NCBI RefSeq assembly: GCF_021869535.1
Contig: NW_026262690.1
Span: forward strand, 13,631,501-13,695,500
DNA: 64,000 nucleotides
Direction of reading: 5' to 3'
Source: Mytilus californianus
Taxonomy: Eukaryota > Mollusca > Bivalvia > Mytilida > Mytilidae
The translations under genes were made by a program, and so were the position numbers. The notes under the pieces were generated by a model that saw only the letters and a list, made by a program, of their open reading frames with translations, was not told the origin of the DNA and did no database searches. Positions 34,325-45,319 of the stretch are shown here, piece after piece (within the stretch, counting starts at the first letter, position 1; every line of letters starts with the position of its first letter).

Positions 34325-35315
34325 AAACAAGAATATTTGACATTGTTATTGACATCGTGTACAGTAAGGTACAGTAAGGGACATACGTCTTCATAGTTCC
34401 ATGACTCTGTCCCCATGTACAGTCTGGAACTGCAGTCTACATAGTTCCATGATTCTGTCTTCATGTACAGTCTGGAACTGCAGTCTACATAGTTCCATGA
34501 TTCTGTCTTCATGTACAGTCTGGAACTGCAGTCTACATAGTTCCATGATTCTGTCCCCATGTACAGTCTGGAACTGCAGTCTACATAGTTCCATGATTCT
34601 GACCCCATGTACAGTCTGGAACTGCAGTCTACATAGTTCCATGACTCTGTCCCCATGTACAGTCTGGAACTGCAGTCTACATAGTTCCATGACTCTGTCC
34701 CCATGTACAGTCTGGAACTGCTGTCTACATAGTTCCATGATTCTGTCCCCATGTACAGTCTGGAACTGCAGTCTACATAGTTCCATGACTCTGTCCCCAT
34801 GTACAGTCTGGGACTGCAGTCTTCATAGTTCCATGATTCTGTCCCCATGAACAGTCTGGAACTGCAGTCTACATAGTTCCATGATTCTGTCATGTACAGT
34901 CTGGGACTTAAGTGTACATAGTTCCATGATTCTGTCATGTACAGTCTGGGACTTAAGTGTACATAGTTCCATGATTCTGTCATGTACAGTCTGGGACTGA
35001 AGTGTACATAGTTCCATGATTCTGTCATGTACAGTCTGGGACTTAAGTGTACATAGTTCCATGATTCTGCCATGTACAGTCTGGGACTTAAGTGTACATA
35101 GTTCCATGATTCTGTCATGTAGTCTGGGACTTAGGTCTACATAGTTCCACGACTCTGTCCCCATGTAAAGTCTGGGATTTTAGTCTACATAGTTCCATGA
35201 TTCTGTGATGTAAAGTCTAGGACTTAAGTCTACACAGTTCCATAATTCTGTCATGTAAATTTCTGGGACTTAAGTCTATATAGTTCCATGAGTCTGTCAT
35301 GTACAGTCCAAGACT
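34325..35315 (-). repeat. 48/45-bp minisatellite, about 20 copies
   Basis: The left half (to about 34870) has 48-bp units with 'tctgtccccatgtacagtct'. The right half has 45-bp units with 'tctgtcatgtacagtctggg'. Both share 'acatagttccatga'. As both lengths are multiples of three and the unit lacks stops, long open frames exist on both strands, including 270 codons on the minus strand (34306-35118) with 15/16-residue repeats of the type ESWNYV-x-SPRLYM. Openness on both strands and the lack of any start context or flanking coding sequence argue that this is not a gene. Confidence 0.85.
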
Positions 35316-35319
35316 ACAT

Positions 35320-36260
35320 TATCCAAGGACGTTTACAGAAAGTTTCCGTAAAAGTTTAAAATATTCATTTTCATTTCAAGATGTCATAATATACATTTAC
35401 AGTCTATATATTATCAAACTGAATTCCAACCTTTGTAGATTGATTTTTAACATGTATTCAATAGTTGCATAACAATAACAATCTATTATTTTCCCTTGGT
35501 TTATCCAGTTGTCTTATGATTCTCAAAAACTTTGGTAAAGAGCTACTGCACTCTTCAAATTTTAATTTAACATAGAGTACAGATATCTCTAACATTTTTC
35601 AAAACAAATTCATAAGTATCAACTCTTTCTAGAATGTTTTAAAAGCTGCTTTGGGAAAAATGGATGAAAAATGACAAAAATTTTCTTTCCTTATATAATC
35701 TATATTGTATTTGTAGTTCTATGAGAAATTCAATTTACTGGAAATAAATTCCCTTCATGAAACAACAGAAAGGGGCAATGTTTATTAAAGAGTATTATTA
35801 AATAACTGAAATCATTGTAAAAAACAAATATTGTTTGTTATCAAATATTTGCTTTGGGAGTAATTAATTTACAAAGCACTTGTTTTTATTTTGTCAGCAA
35901 TTAAGTAAAACAAATGAAAGTGCTATTTCAAGTCCAAGCAATTAATTGTGGAAATTGCCTAAAAACTATGAAATATTGACAGTTTTTACAAACACATGTT
36001 CAATGTTTAACCAAGCATTAATGATAAACCAGGATTCTCATGTTATAACAATTTCTTTCAGCAGATTGCAGTTAAATAACAATGTTGAGAGCAATTGGTC
36101 TATTTAAATAAATAAAATTTCAAGGTTTCAACATTATTTTTTTTTGCAAAATTGCTTCATCTCAAGTTCTATTATTAATTAGAATTATATAGTTACATTT
36201 AGGCTCATGGAATTCCAATGCAGAGGATTAAGTTAACAGAAACCAAGACAGCAAAAAAAA
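35320..36260. other. No feature recognised
   Basis: AT-rich, apparently single-copy; the 3' flank of the terminal exon at 36334-36459. Confidence 0.4.
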
Positions 36261-36266
36261 AAACAC

Positions 36267-36272
36267 TTTAAT
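36267..36272 (-). promoter_or_regulatory. ATTAAA polyadenylation-type signal
   Basis: Found 62-67 bases after the TAA of the terminal exon, followed on the same strand by a T-rich run. ATTAAA is the common variant of AATAAA. Confidence 0.3.
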
Positions 36273-36333
36273 TTTCATTTCTGTGAATCTTCTAAATACA
36301 AGATGGCTACTCTGTAGTGAAATGTTCCTGGTC

Positions 36334-36459
36334 TTAACTACGGAATACAATTGTCTGACCAGTAGACCGCTGAACAACAAAGATGATATTATCCTTACAG
36401 TTTGCAGCTTTAGTAATTTTTCCTAAAATTCTTGGTATTTCAATGGAAATCTGGTCCTC
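36334..36459 (-). CDS. Terminal coding exon of an unidentified gene
   Basis: On the minus strand an acceptor 'aatccctgaattcccag' is followed by 41 codons and a TAA stop (36334-36336). The exon begins in phase 0. The peptide is well mixed and protein-like: acidic start (EDQISIEIP), a basic helix-like middle (RILGKITKAANC) and a beta-like end (IIFVVQRSTGQTIVFRS). An ATTAAA polyadenylation-type signal lies about 62-67 bases after the stop (36267-36272), consistent with a last exon and short 3' UTR. The rest of the gene would lie to the right, beyond the repeats from 36640 on. I find no upstream exon I can support. The family is not recognised. The gene is distinct from the secreted-protein gene, whose first exon lies 7.4 kb further left on the same strand. 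Confidence 0.4.
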   Translation of the reverse strand, partial: EDQISIEIPRILGKITKAANCKDNIIFVVQRSTGQTIVFRS

Positions 36460-36639
36460 CTGGGAATTCAGGGATTGGTACAATACTAGATAGATATATA
36501 TGAAAGATAATTGAAAATGGTAGGAATTTAAATTATGACAAACAGTTTTAACTCCTGCAAGAATTGTCAAATCATAATGGTGGTATATTGTGGTCTATTA
36601 CACAAGATGACAAACAGTCTAAAAGAACTATTTTAAAAA

Positions 36640-36953
36640 TCTTCTGCCTAACTATCTCAGAAGACTTGTGTTCACACAGTGTCATAAAGGGACATAACTC
36701 AAGAACAGTAATTCAGCAATTTCTCCAATTGTCAAGGGGCATAACTCTAGAACGGTAAAAGTGAAGCAACCAAAATTCAAACTTGATCTGTGTTTTGTGG
36801 TAATAAGCATTATGTATAAGATTGATAACGTTTGGTTGTGACAAACTAAAATTAGAGAACAGAAACCAATTTTGGGAAGTACGGACGGATAGACGTACCG
36901 ACGGACAAGGGTAAAACTTAATGCCTCCTCCGCTACGGCGGGGGCATAAAAAG
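36640..36953 (+). mobile_element. ATGCCCC-family element, 3' portion
   Basis: Two units with 'ggggcataactctagaacgg' or 'gggacataactcaagaacag' are followed by a GGAC-rich tract (36880-36906). The 3' hairpin TGCCTCCTCCGC-tac-GGCGGGGGCA (36921-36945) is followed by TAAAAA. The terminal GGGGGCAT is the inverse of ATGCCCCC near the 5' end at 60458. Confidence 0.65.
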
Positions 36954-37120
36954 TAAAATAGCAAAGATACTGACCTCCAAAGGAAAATTCAAAAGAGAAA
37001 GTCCCTTATCAAATACCAAAATCAAAAAAAATCAAACACATCAAAGGAATGGAAAACAACTGTCATATTACCGACGTGACCAGACATTTTCTTGTGTAGA
37101 AAATGGTGGAATATCAAAAG
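36954..37120 (+). repeat. Dispersed mussel repeat (R4)
   Basis: The same sequence as 24995-25140 ('caaacacatcaaaggaat', 'ggaaaacaactgtcatatta'). Confidence 0.6.
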
Positions 37121-37314
37121 TTTAGTGGCTGTTCAACCTCTTTTTAGGGCAAATTACAAGTCAACAGTTTCTTAATAGATGGTGTTTAAACTTTCAGCGA
37201 GTCATAAAACACAATATTAATATCAGAATATGTCTTCAAATTAGAATTCTGGAGTGATCACATAGACCCAGTTCGGTTGAATAAAATAAATTACCATTGA
37301 CCAATGAACCTGAA

Positions 37315-39090
37315 TTTATCTGGTTAGGTAAACCTCAGGTCAACCCTGCCATACAGGTATGTACACATGCCAATGGTTAGGTAAACCTCAGGTCAAACCT
37401 GCTAAACAGGTATGTACACATGCCAATGGTTAGGTAAACCTCATGTCAATCCTGCTAGACAGGTATGTACACATGCCAATGGTTAGGTAAACCTCAGGTC
37501 AACCCTGACAGACAGGTATGTATGTAACAGTAAATTTGGTCTGGTAGTAAAATTTGTCTGCCAGACTTTTTTTCCTAGATAAACAAGTCCATGACCATTA
37601 TTTTACTAGGAATGTAAGTCCCAGGACAAATTTTCCTAGGAAAATCAGTCTATACCTAGTTAAATATGTCTGGCACTCATTTTCTTAGGAAAAATTGTCC
37701 TAAGACTTGTTTTTTTCTAGTAACCTTTATTATATTTTAAAAATTATTGAAAATAAAAAAAAAAACATTTTCTTAGTTAAGATTGGAAAGTTTCATTATT
37801 TTTTCCTATTAAGATAAAGGACATGGATGTTATAACCCAGGCATGTTAATGACATGGACATGATGTCCTAGAAAAATTAGTCTGGGGACATAAATTTTAT
37901 TAAAATAATTATATTAATACACGACTCTAAAGCAATATTAAAACATAACATTCAAATTTACCTTTAAAAATAAAGGGCATGGCCGTTTTTACCTAGGAAT
38001 ATTAATGACATGGACATGATTTCCTAGTAAAATACGTCTGGGGACATGAATTTAATTGAAATATTAATGCACAATCTTTAACAATATTAAAACATACAAA
38101 TTGATTTTCCATTGTTTACATGTAAATAATTTGTTTCATTAACATTTTCTTTTAAAAATAAAGGAATTGGACGTTTTTACCTAGGGATATTAATGACATG
38201 GACATGATTTCCTAGGAAAATTAGTCTCGGGACATACATTTTGTTAACATATAAATTCACAACTCTTAAACTATATTGAATCATAACATTTGAATTTTTA
38301 TTGTTTAAATGTAAATGATTTGATTCATTAATATTTTTCTTATAAAAAAAGAGGACATGGACATTTTTACCTAGGAATATTAATGATATGGACTTGAATT
38401 CATAGGAAAATTAGTCTGGGGACATAAATTATTAACATCGGTCTAAATATACTAGTAAATTCTGTAACCATGGACTTTTTATACTAGTAATATGTGTCCG
38501 CCTGGACATATTTTACCAGGACATATTTATCTCTTACATGTACACATGCCAATGGTTAGGTAAACCTCAGGTCAACCCTGCTAGACAGGTATTTACAAAT
38601 GCCAATGGTTAGGTAAACCTCAGGTCAACCCTTCCAGACAGGTATGTACACATTCCAATGGTTAGGTAAACCTCAGATCAACCCTGCCAGACAGGTATGT
38701 ACACATGCAAATGGTTAGGTAAACCTCAGATCAACCCTGCCAGACAGGTATGTACATATGCCAATGGTTAGGTAAACCTCAGGTCAACCATGCCAGACAG
38801 GTATGTACACATGCCAATGGTTAGGTAAACCTCAGGTCAACCATGCCAGAAAGGTATGTACACATGCCAATGGTTAAGTAAACCTCAGATCAACCCTGCC
38901 AGACAGGTATGTACATATGCCAATGGTTAGGTAAACCTCAGGTCAACCATGCCAGACAGGTATGTACACATGCCAATGGTTAGGTAAACCTCAGGTCAAC
39001 CATGCCAGACAGGTTTGCACACATGTCAATGGTTAGGTAAACCTCAGGTCAAACCTGCTAAACAGGTAAGCACACATATGCCAATGGTTC
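37315..39090 (+). repeat. 53-bp minisatellite, about 14 copies, split by a transposon
   Basis: Units contain 'gttaggtaaacctcaggtca' and 'gccagacaggtatgtacaca'. Four copies lie left (37315-37522) and about ten right (38539-39090) of the insertion at 37523-38538. Confidence 0.9.
37523..38538. mobile_element. DNA transposon with TGTA target duplication, 1,016 bp
   Basis: Inserted inside one 53-bp unit ('aggtatgtacacatgcc') with TGTA duplicated on each side (37519-37522, 38539-38542). The imperfect terminal inverted repeats are TGTAACAGTAAATTTGGTC and the inverse of GACATATTTATCTCTTACA. The interior holds about four units of roughly 160-190 bp and a dozen short motifs of the type CCTAGGAAAATTAGTCTGG. 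No transposase frame is present. The superfamily is not determined. Confidence 0.75.
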
Positions 39091-39099
39091 TTTAGACTG

Positions 39100-40200
39100 G
39101 ATATACTTTAACTATAGTAATAATAACATATAAGTATATGTAAGAGCTCTCATTCTGATATAGCTTTATGAGTGCTGATGGACGTAAAGTAATAATCAAG
39201 CAATCAATAATAATGACATAGAAACAAATCCAAGCAATTCCAGGAAAAAAGACAAACCTTAATTATCTATATCTAAAAATCAACATCTCTGAAAGACTCA
39301 TAACTATTTGGACACAATGCCACAAAAACTGCCTACAACAACTACTTCCAAGTTATTCATTTAGTTTCTATATGTGGTCATATTTTGAATTTCTACTGCA
39401 TGAAAGATGAAGTCAGCAGTGAAAAATATATCATGATTGCACGTTCATTAATTTCCCATTATGATGTAAGAATTATTTGACACCAATTTAATCTAAACTA
39501 ATGCAGTACACTTCCCTTGGGTATTTTTGTTACACAACTAATATTGTATAGAAGAGCTTCTTTAACAGGAAATTGTAAAAAACAAGTCAAAATAAAGGAA
39601 GAACTTGACATCGATGTCAGAACACATTTATTATATTACCACCGGGATAAAGTCAAGAGTTTAAAACAATCCAAAGATCAATATATAATTTGAGGTTCTT
39701 CAGAACAATCTGAGAAGACCTATCTATGGTTTCGTGAGCAAATTAGCTCATTTTGACAGAGATATAAAAACAATACTATACAGGTTTAAGTTCCTTTATG
39801 GATTCATCTTTTGTCTGATAAACAATTAGTAAGTGAAAATGCCTACATATTGATGCTTCAGTTGGCAGTATGTCCTTGTTTGGTGAACAATGATTGGGAA
39901 AAATGACAGGAAAATTAGAAATCCTTCAAGGCGTTATTCCTATATTTGTGTGGAGATACAAATACCGCACCCATATCTCTTACCAACACTTACTGATCCA
40001 CAACATCTGCAACAGACTACAAGATTTCACCAAACAAACCTATTTTTCATAAACATTGTACTAAAATTGTACTTGGATTGCAATATCAACAAGTTTTATA
40101 AATAGTTCTTAATAACATCCATCAGATGTTTACAAGAAATTATAAAAATAAGGAATTATGGTAAATAAAGAATAGAGAATAATGGGGTGCTTAAATATAA
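39100..40200. other. No feature recognised
   Basis: AT-rich sequence, no tandem structure; a 71-codon open frame at 39890-40105 lacks coding support. Confidence 0.4.
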
Positions 40201-40492
40201 AATATAGAGATAAGAGTGCACACCCTGAAATGTCTCGCCTGCTTTACTGACCATTGATTTTATGTTGAAGATCTTAAAGATAAAGGTTTTACTAAAAGCA
40301 TTACAGAAACTTAATTTAAGGTCAGATAAATCGTGTCAGAGAGACATACATATACACCTTACAATTTTTTTATACACCAAATATAGTTGACCTATTGCGT
40401 ATGCTAATTGAAAAATTCGTGAGGGTTCCGCGGGACCCAGTGTCTCGCCTACTTTTGCTGTTAGTCGCAGGCTCAACAAAAATGGGGAAAAA

Positions 40493-41612
40493 ATTATTTT
40501 GTCGGACCTAGGGGGCAGAATTTTAGAGGGTCCAGGAAATGACGTCTTTGTGTCAGACCCAATGTCTGGCAAATATTTTTACTGTTTGGGGCCGTCAAAA
40601 TTGAAATTTCTGTTGGTCCTTGTAACCTTGGCTTCCAAATTAGTAATGTAGTTGAAAGGCATTGAAAACCAAAAGTTCTAATGACACATTTATTGCCGGT
40701 AATATGTAAACGTGCTGATATAAACAGATTTCGATCTTCTCAGCGTTTTTCCAATTAGTGTAAGTCATGTTATTATAATTATTTTCGTATTTCTCGGGAT
40801 TTATTATTACACATAGCAATGAAATCGAATTTCCGGTAAAAATATTGAGTAGAAGCATGTTTTCAGCATCTTTTTGACAGATAATTCTGATGATTACAAG
40901 ACTCAACAAGTGTTATCAGACGCGTTCCTCGGACGCATGGTTCATGCAATGGCGCGTCCAGACAGAAAACCATGCGTCAATGGCGCGAATACGACTCATT
41001 AACGAGAACATTGTTAGTATGAAAAAACGAGTTTCGTCTTCATATGATCACAGATATGACACATCAGTGGTGCATGAACAGTTGGAACAATAGGTGGCCA
41101 AATCAATTATGTAGTTGAAAAGCACTGAAAACCAAAAGTTCGATTAAGGGACAACTAATGTTGTAATGACCAGATTTAAGTAAATTTTAAAATTAAACAA
41201 AAACAAGTATTATTTTAGTTTTCTATGAGTGTTTTTTTTTTCTTCATTTTAGTTAATGTATGAACACATATATTCGGTTTGATGTACAAATGTAGCTTGC
41301 CACTGTCTTTGTTTTTGATCTAATTGTTCTTATGCCAATTATTGGCGTAAGAACAATTAGATTATCTTGTGTCAAAGTAATCCTGTGAGGAATAACTCCT
41401 GGATCATCATTTATGTATTAACATATTGAATAAACTACAATGTTTATTAATATGAAACACAGATTACAATAATATATAACAAAATAAAAATTAATTATTC
41501 AAAAGCGTCTCATTTTATTTTTGAGTGAAAATATAGGTCTGGTAAAAATTTGATGGGTCTGGCAAAACTTGCTACCCTGTAGGCCCCAATGTCTGACAGA
41601 AAAAAAAAACTG
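40493..41612. mobile_element. Putative TIR element of about 1.1 kb with a CpG-rich core
   Basis: The left end (TTTTGTCGGACCTAGGGGGC...GTCAGACCCA...CAAATATTTTTAC) pairs as an imperfect inverted repeat with the right end (...GTAAAAATTTG...TGGGTCTGGC...GGCCCCAATGTCTGACAG). It interrupts the nested element, as comparison with the uninterrupted copy at 42765-42900 shows. The centre contains a CG-rich patch (40918-41000, with several CGCG/GCGC) unlike its surroundings, a direct repeat of 35 bp at 40646 and 41108, and a palindrome at 41318-41362. A 67-codon open frame over the CG patch (40890-41093, plus) has no family signature. Confidence 0.55.
41318..41362. other. Near-perfect palindrome, 22-bp arms
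   Basis: Arms ATCTAATTGTTCTTATGCCA+AT and their inverse, with one mismatch and a single-base spacer (41340). It lies inside the TIR element at 40493-41612. Confidence 0.85.
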
Positions 41613-42706
41613 TTTGCATCTCTGCTAATAAATGTTTTAAAAACTTTAACTGCAGACTGTACGTAATGTTAACTGGAATAAAACTAAGTCCATTTATAAG
41701 TAATATACGGAAAAACAGGAAATAAATTTTTACAAAATTTCCTTCTAGATACTAGCTAGCTTTTGATCATAAACAAGCTTCTGTCCAAGTGTGGTACAAA
41801 TCCAGGATAGTTTAAGAAAGTTATCAACATTTGAAAAACTTTAACCACAGAGTGAATGTTATGTTAACTGGCAGAAAAACTAAGTCCATATATGAGTAAA
41901 ATACGGATAAACAGGATTTTTTTTTTTACAAAATTTTGTTCTTGATACTATCTTATGATTATAAACAAGCTTCTGTCCAAGTTTGGTACAAATCCAGGAT
42001 AGTTTAAGAAAGTTATCAACATTTGAAAAACTTTAACCACAGAGTGAATGTTATGTTAACTGGCAGAAAAACTAAGTCCATATATGAGTAAAATACGGAT
42101 AAAGTGGATTTTTTTTTTTTTCTTACAAAATTTACTTCTGGATACTATCTTATGATCACAAACAAGCTTCTTTCCAAGTTTGGTTGAAATGCAGGATAGT
42201 TTTAAGAAAGTTAATAAAATTTCAAAAACTTTAACCACAGAGTGAATATTTGTGGACGCCGCCGCCGCTGACGATGCCGATGGAATGTAGGATCACTATG
42301 TCTCGCTTTTGCGACAAAAGTCACAGGCTCGACAAAAACAGACCAAAACATAAAAACCTAACATTGACCAATGAACCATAAAAATGAGGTCAAGGTCAGA
42401 TTGTACCTGCCAGACAGACATGTACACCTTACAATCATTCCATACACCAGACATAGTTGACCTATTGCTTATAGTACTTGAAAAACTGCAAAAACACAAA
42501 AACTTAACATTGAGTAATGAACCATGAAAATGAGGTCAAGGTCAGAAGATACCTGCTAGACAGACCTGTACACCTAACGATCATTCCATACATCGAATAT
42601 AGTTGACCTATTGCTTATAGTACTCGAAAAAAGACCAGAACACAAAAACTTAACATTGACCAATAAACCATTGGGAGCTTAAATAGAAAGAAAAGAGAAT
42701 AATTAG

Positions 42707-43582
42707 CGTTAAAAAATTCGTAAGGGTTCCGCGGTTCTCGCCTACTTTTGCTGTTAATCGCAGGCTCAACAAAAATAAGGAAAAAAATTAATAAAAAATA
42801 TTCCTCTCTATACTATCTTTTGATTGTAAGTAGCTCTGTCCAAGTTTGGTAAAAATCCAGGATAGTTTATGAATCTAATAAATGTTTTAAAAACTTAAAC
42901 TGCAGACTGTATGTAATGTTAACTGGAAGAAAGTCCATTATAAGTAAAATACGGAAAAAATCAAACAAAATTTTAACAAAATTTCCTTCTAGATACTAGC
43001 TTTTAATCATAAACAAGCTTCTGTCCAAGTTTGGTACAAATCCAGGATAGTTTAAGAAAGTTGTTAAAATTTTAAAACCTTTAACCACAGAGTGAATGTA
43101 ATGTTAACTGGCAGAAAAACTAAGTCCATTTATAAGTAAAATATGGAAAAAATGGAATTTTTTTTACAAAATTTACTTCTGGATACTATCTTATGATCAT
43201 AAACAAGCTTCTTTCCAAGTTTGGTAGAAATCCAGGATAGTTTAAGAAAGTTATTAAAATTTCAAAAACTTTAACCACAGAGTGAATGTAGTTTTTCCTG
43301 GCAGAAAAACTAAGTCCATTTATAAGTAAAATACGGAAAAAAAAGGAATTTTTTTTTTACAAAATTTACTTTTGAATATTATCTTATGATCACAAACAAG
43401 CTTCTGTCCAAGTTTGGTAGAAATCCAGGATAGTTTGAGAAAGTTATTAAAATTTCAAAAACTTTAACCACAGAGTGAATGTAGTTTTTCCTGGCAGAAA
43501 AACTAAGTCCATTTAAAGTAAAATACGGAAAAAAAAGGATTTTTTTTTTTACAAAATTTACTTTTGAATATTATCTTATGTT
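42707..43582 (+). mobile_element. Second copy of the GGGTTCCGCGG subfamily, 3'-truncated
   Basis: The 5' end 'gggttccgcggttctcgcctac' has lost the right arm of its palindrome. About five 190-bp units follow ('aagcttctgtccaagtttgg', 'ctttaaccacagagtgaatg'). The 3' end is missing; the next element starts directly at about 43583. Confidence 0.65.
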
Positions 43583-45316
43583 AAAGGAAGTCCCCCCGCT
43601 GGAAGCCATCATGGATGAAGGATCAGCTTCAAAGTAACAACACTTAGTCAGCACCTCATAAGTAACATTCATGCCATGTTTGGTTTCAATCCATTCAGTG
43701 GTTCTCTAAAAGAAGACATGTGTATGTAATGTCCATAGGGTCCTTTGTTAAACACTGTCCCCAACTGGTGGCCATCTTGGATGATGGATCGGCTTCAAAG
43801 TAACAACACTTGGTCAGCACTTCATAAGGAACATTCATGCCATGTTTGGTTTCATTCCATTCAGTGGTTCTCTAAAAGAAGACATTCGTATGTATTTCCC
43901 ATAGGGTCCTATGTTAAACTAAGTCCCCCCGCTGGCGGCCATCTTGGATTATGGATCGGCTTCAAAGAAACAACACTTGGTCAGCACCTCAAAAGGAACA
44001 TTCATGCCATGTTTGGTTTCATTCCATTCAGTGGTTCCTTAAAAGAAGACATTTGTATGTATTTCCCATAGGGTCCTATGTTAAACTAAGTCCCCCGCTG
44101 GTGGCCATCTTGGATGATGGATCGGCTTCAAAGTAACAACACTTAGTCAGCACCTCATAAGGAACATTCATGCCATGTTTGGTTTCATTCCATTCAGTAG
44201 TTCTCTAAAAGAAGACATTTGTAAATATTTCCAATAGAGTCCTATGTTAAACTAAGTCCCCCGCAGGCGGCCATCTTTGTTTATGAATCGGCTTCAAAGT
44301 AACAACACTTGGTCAGCACCTCATAAGGAACATTCATGCCATGTTTGATTTCAATCCATTCAGTGGTTCTCTAAAAGAAGACATTTGTATGTATTGTCCA
44401 TAGGGTCCTTTGTCAAACACTGTCCCCAGCTGGTGGCCATCTTGGATGATAGATAGGCTTCAAAGTAACAACACTTGGTCAGCACCTCATAAGGAACATT
44501 CACATCCTGTTTGGTTTCGTTCCATTCAGTGGTTCTCTAAAAGAAGACATTCGTATGTATTTCCCTTAGGGTCCTATGTTAAACTAAGTGCCCCGCTGGC
44601 GGCCATCTTGGATTATGGATTGGCTTCAAAGTAACAACACTTGGTCAGCACCTCAAAAGGAACATTCATGCCATGTTTGGTTTCATTCCATTCAGTGGTT
44701 CTCTAAAAGAAGACATTTGTATGTATTTCCCTTAGGGTCCTATGTTAAACTAAGTCCCCTGCAGGCGGCCATCTTGGATTATGGATCAGCTTCATAGTAA
44801 CAACACTTGGTCAGCACCTCATAAGGAACATTCATGCCATGTTTGGTTTCATTCCATTCAGTGGTTCTCTAAAAGAAGACATTTGTATGTATTTCCCATA
44901 GGGTCCTATGTTAAACTAAGTCCCCCGCTAGCGGCCATCTTGGATTATGGATCCGCTTCAAAGTAACAACACTTGGTCAGCACCTCATAAGGAACATTCA
45001 TGCCATGTTTGGTTTCATTCCATTCAGTGGTTCTCTAAAAGAAGACATTTGTATGTATTTCCCATAGGGTCCTATGTTAAACTAAGTCCCCTCGCTGGCG
45101 GCCATCTTGGATGATGGATCCGCTACAAAGTAACAACACTTGGTCAGCACCTCATAAGGAACATTCATGCCATGTTTGGTTTCATTCCATTCAGTGGTTC
45201 TCTAGAAGAAGTTCAAAATGTAAAAAGTTAACGCCGACGACGGGCGCCGCCGCTGGACGACAGGACGCCAAGTGATGAGAAAAGCTCACTTGGCCCTTTC
45301 GGCCAGGTGAGCTAAA
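43583..45316 (+). mobile_element. GCTCACCT-family element built of 166-bp tandem units
   Basis: About ten units of 165-168 bp ('ggcggccatcttggattatg', 'aacaacacttggtcagcacc', 'cattcatgccatgtttggtt') lead into the distal segment 'aaaaagttaacgccgacgac'. A GGACGACAGGACGCC tract follows, and the terminal hairpin at 45283-45313 (AGCTCACTTGGCC-ctttc-GGCCAGGTGAGCT, one mismatch) precedes AAAA. Tandem units inside a hairpin-ended element are the hallmark of pearl-type elements. The open frames in the units are repeat artefacts. Confidence 0.75.
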
Positions 45317-45319
45317 AAG

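Larger units (their letters stand above)
40402..42336 (+). mobile_element. Nested element with GGGTTCCGCGG 5' palindrome (subfamily of ATGTCTCGCC)
   Basis: The 5' end 'gggttccgcgggaccc' is near-palindromic and is followed by AGTGTCTCGCCTAC. The body has about three units of some 190 bp (41630-42240; 'aagcttctgtccaagtttgg'). A GCCGCCGCCGCTGAC tract (42255-42270) leads to the 3' end TATGTCTCGC...GGCTCGACA then AAAA. A 1.1-kb element at 40493-41612 interrupts it near its 5' end. A second copy of the subfamily starts at 42707. Confidence 0.65.
40208..42690 (+). mobile_element. ATGTCTCGCC-family element split by a nested relative
   Basis: The left part 40208-40400 begins AGTG-caca-CCCT then GAAATGTCTCGCC. 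The right part 42338-42690 resumes with 'cagaccaaaacataaaaacc' and 'aaaaatgaggtcaaggtca'. The break falls in the family phrase 'gacctattgcttatag...acagaccaaaac'. No 3' hairpin of the outer copy is seen. Confidence 0.55.

Noticed and set aside
34306..35118. 270-codon open frame on the minus strand
   Set aside because: It lies entirely in a 45/48-bp minisatellite, stays open on both strands because the unit length is a multiple of three, and has no flanking coding sequence.
43745..44966. Overlapping open frames with a repeated 'HSIQWFSKRRH' peptide
   Set aside because: They are readings of the 166-bp tandem unit, broken by stops at unit borders.
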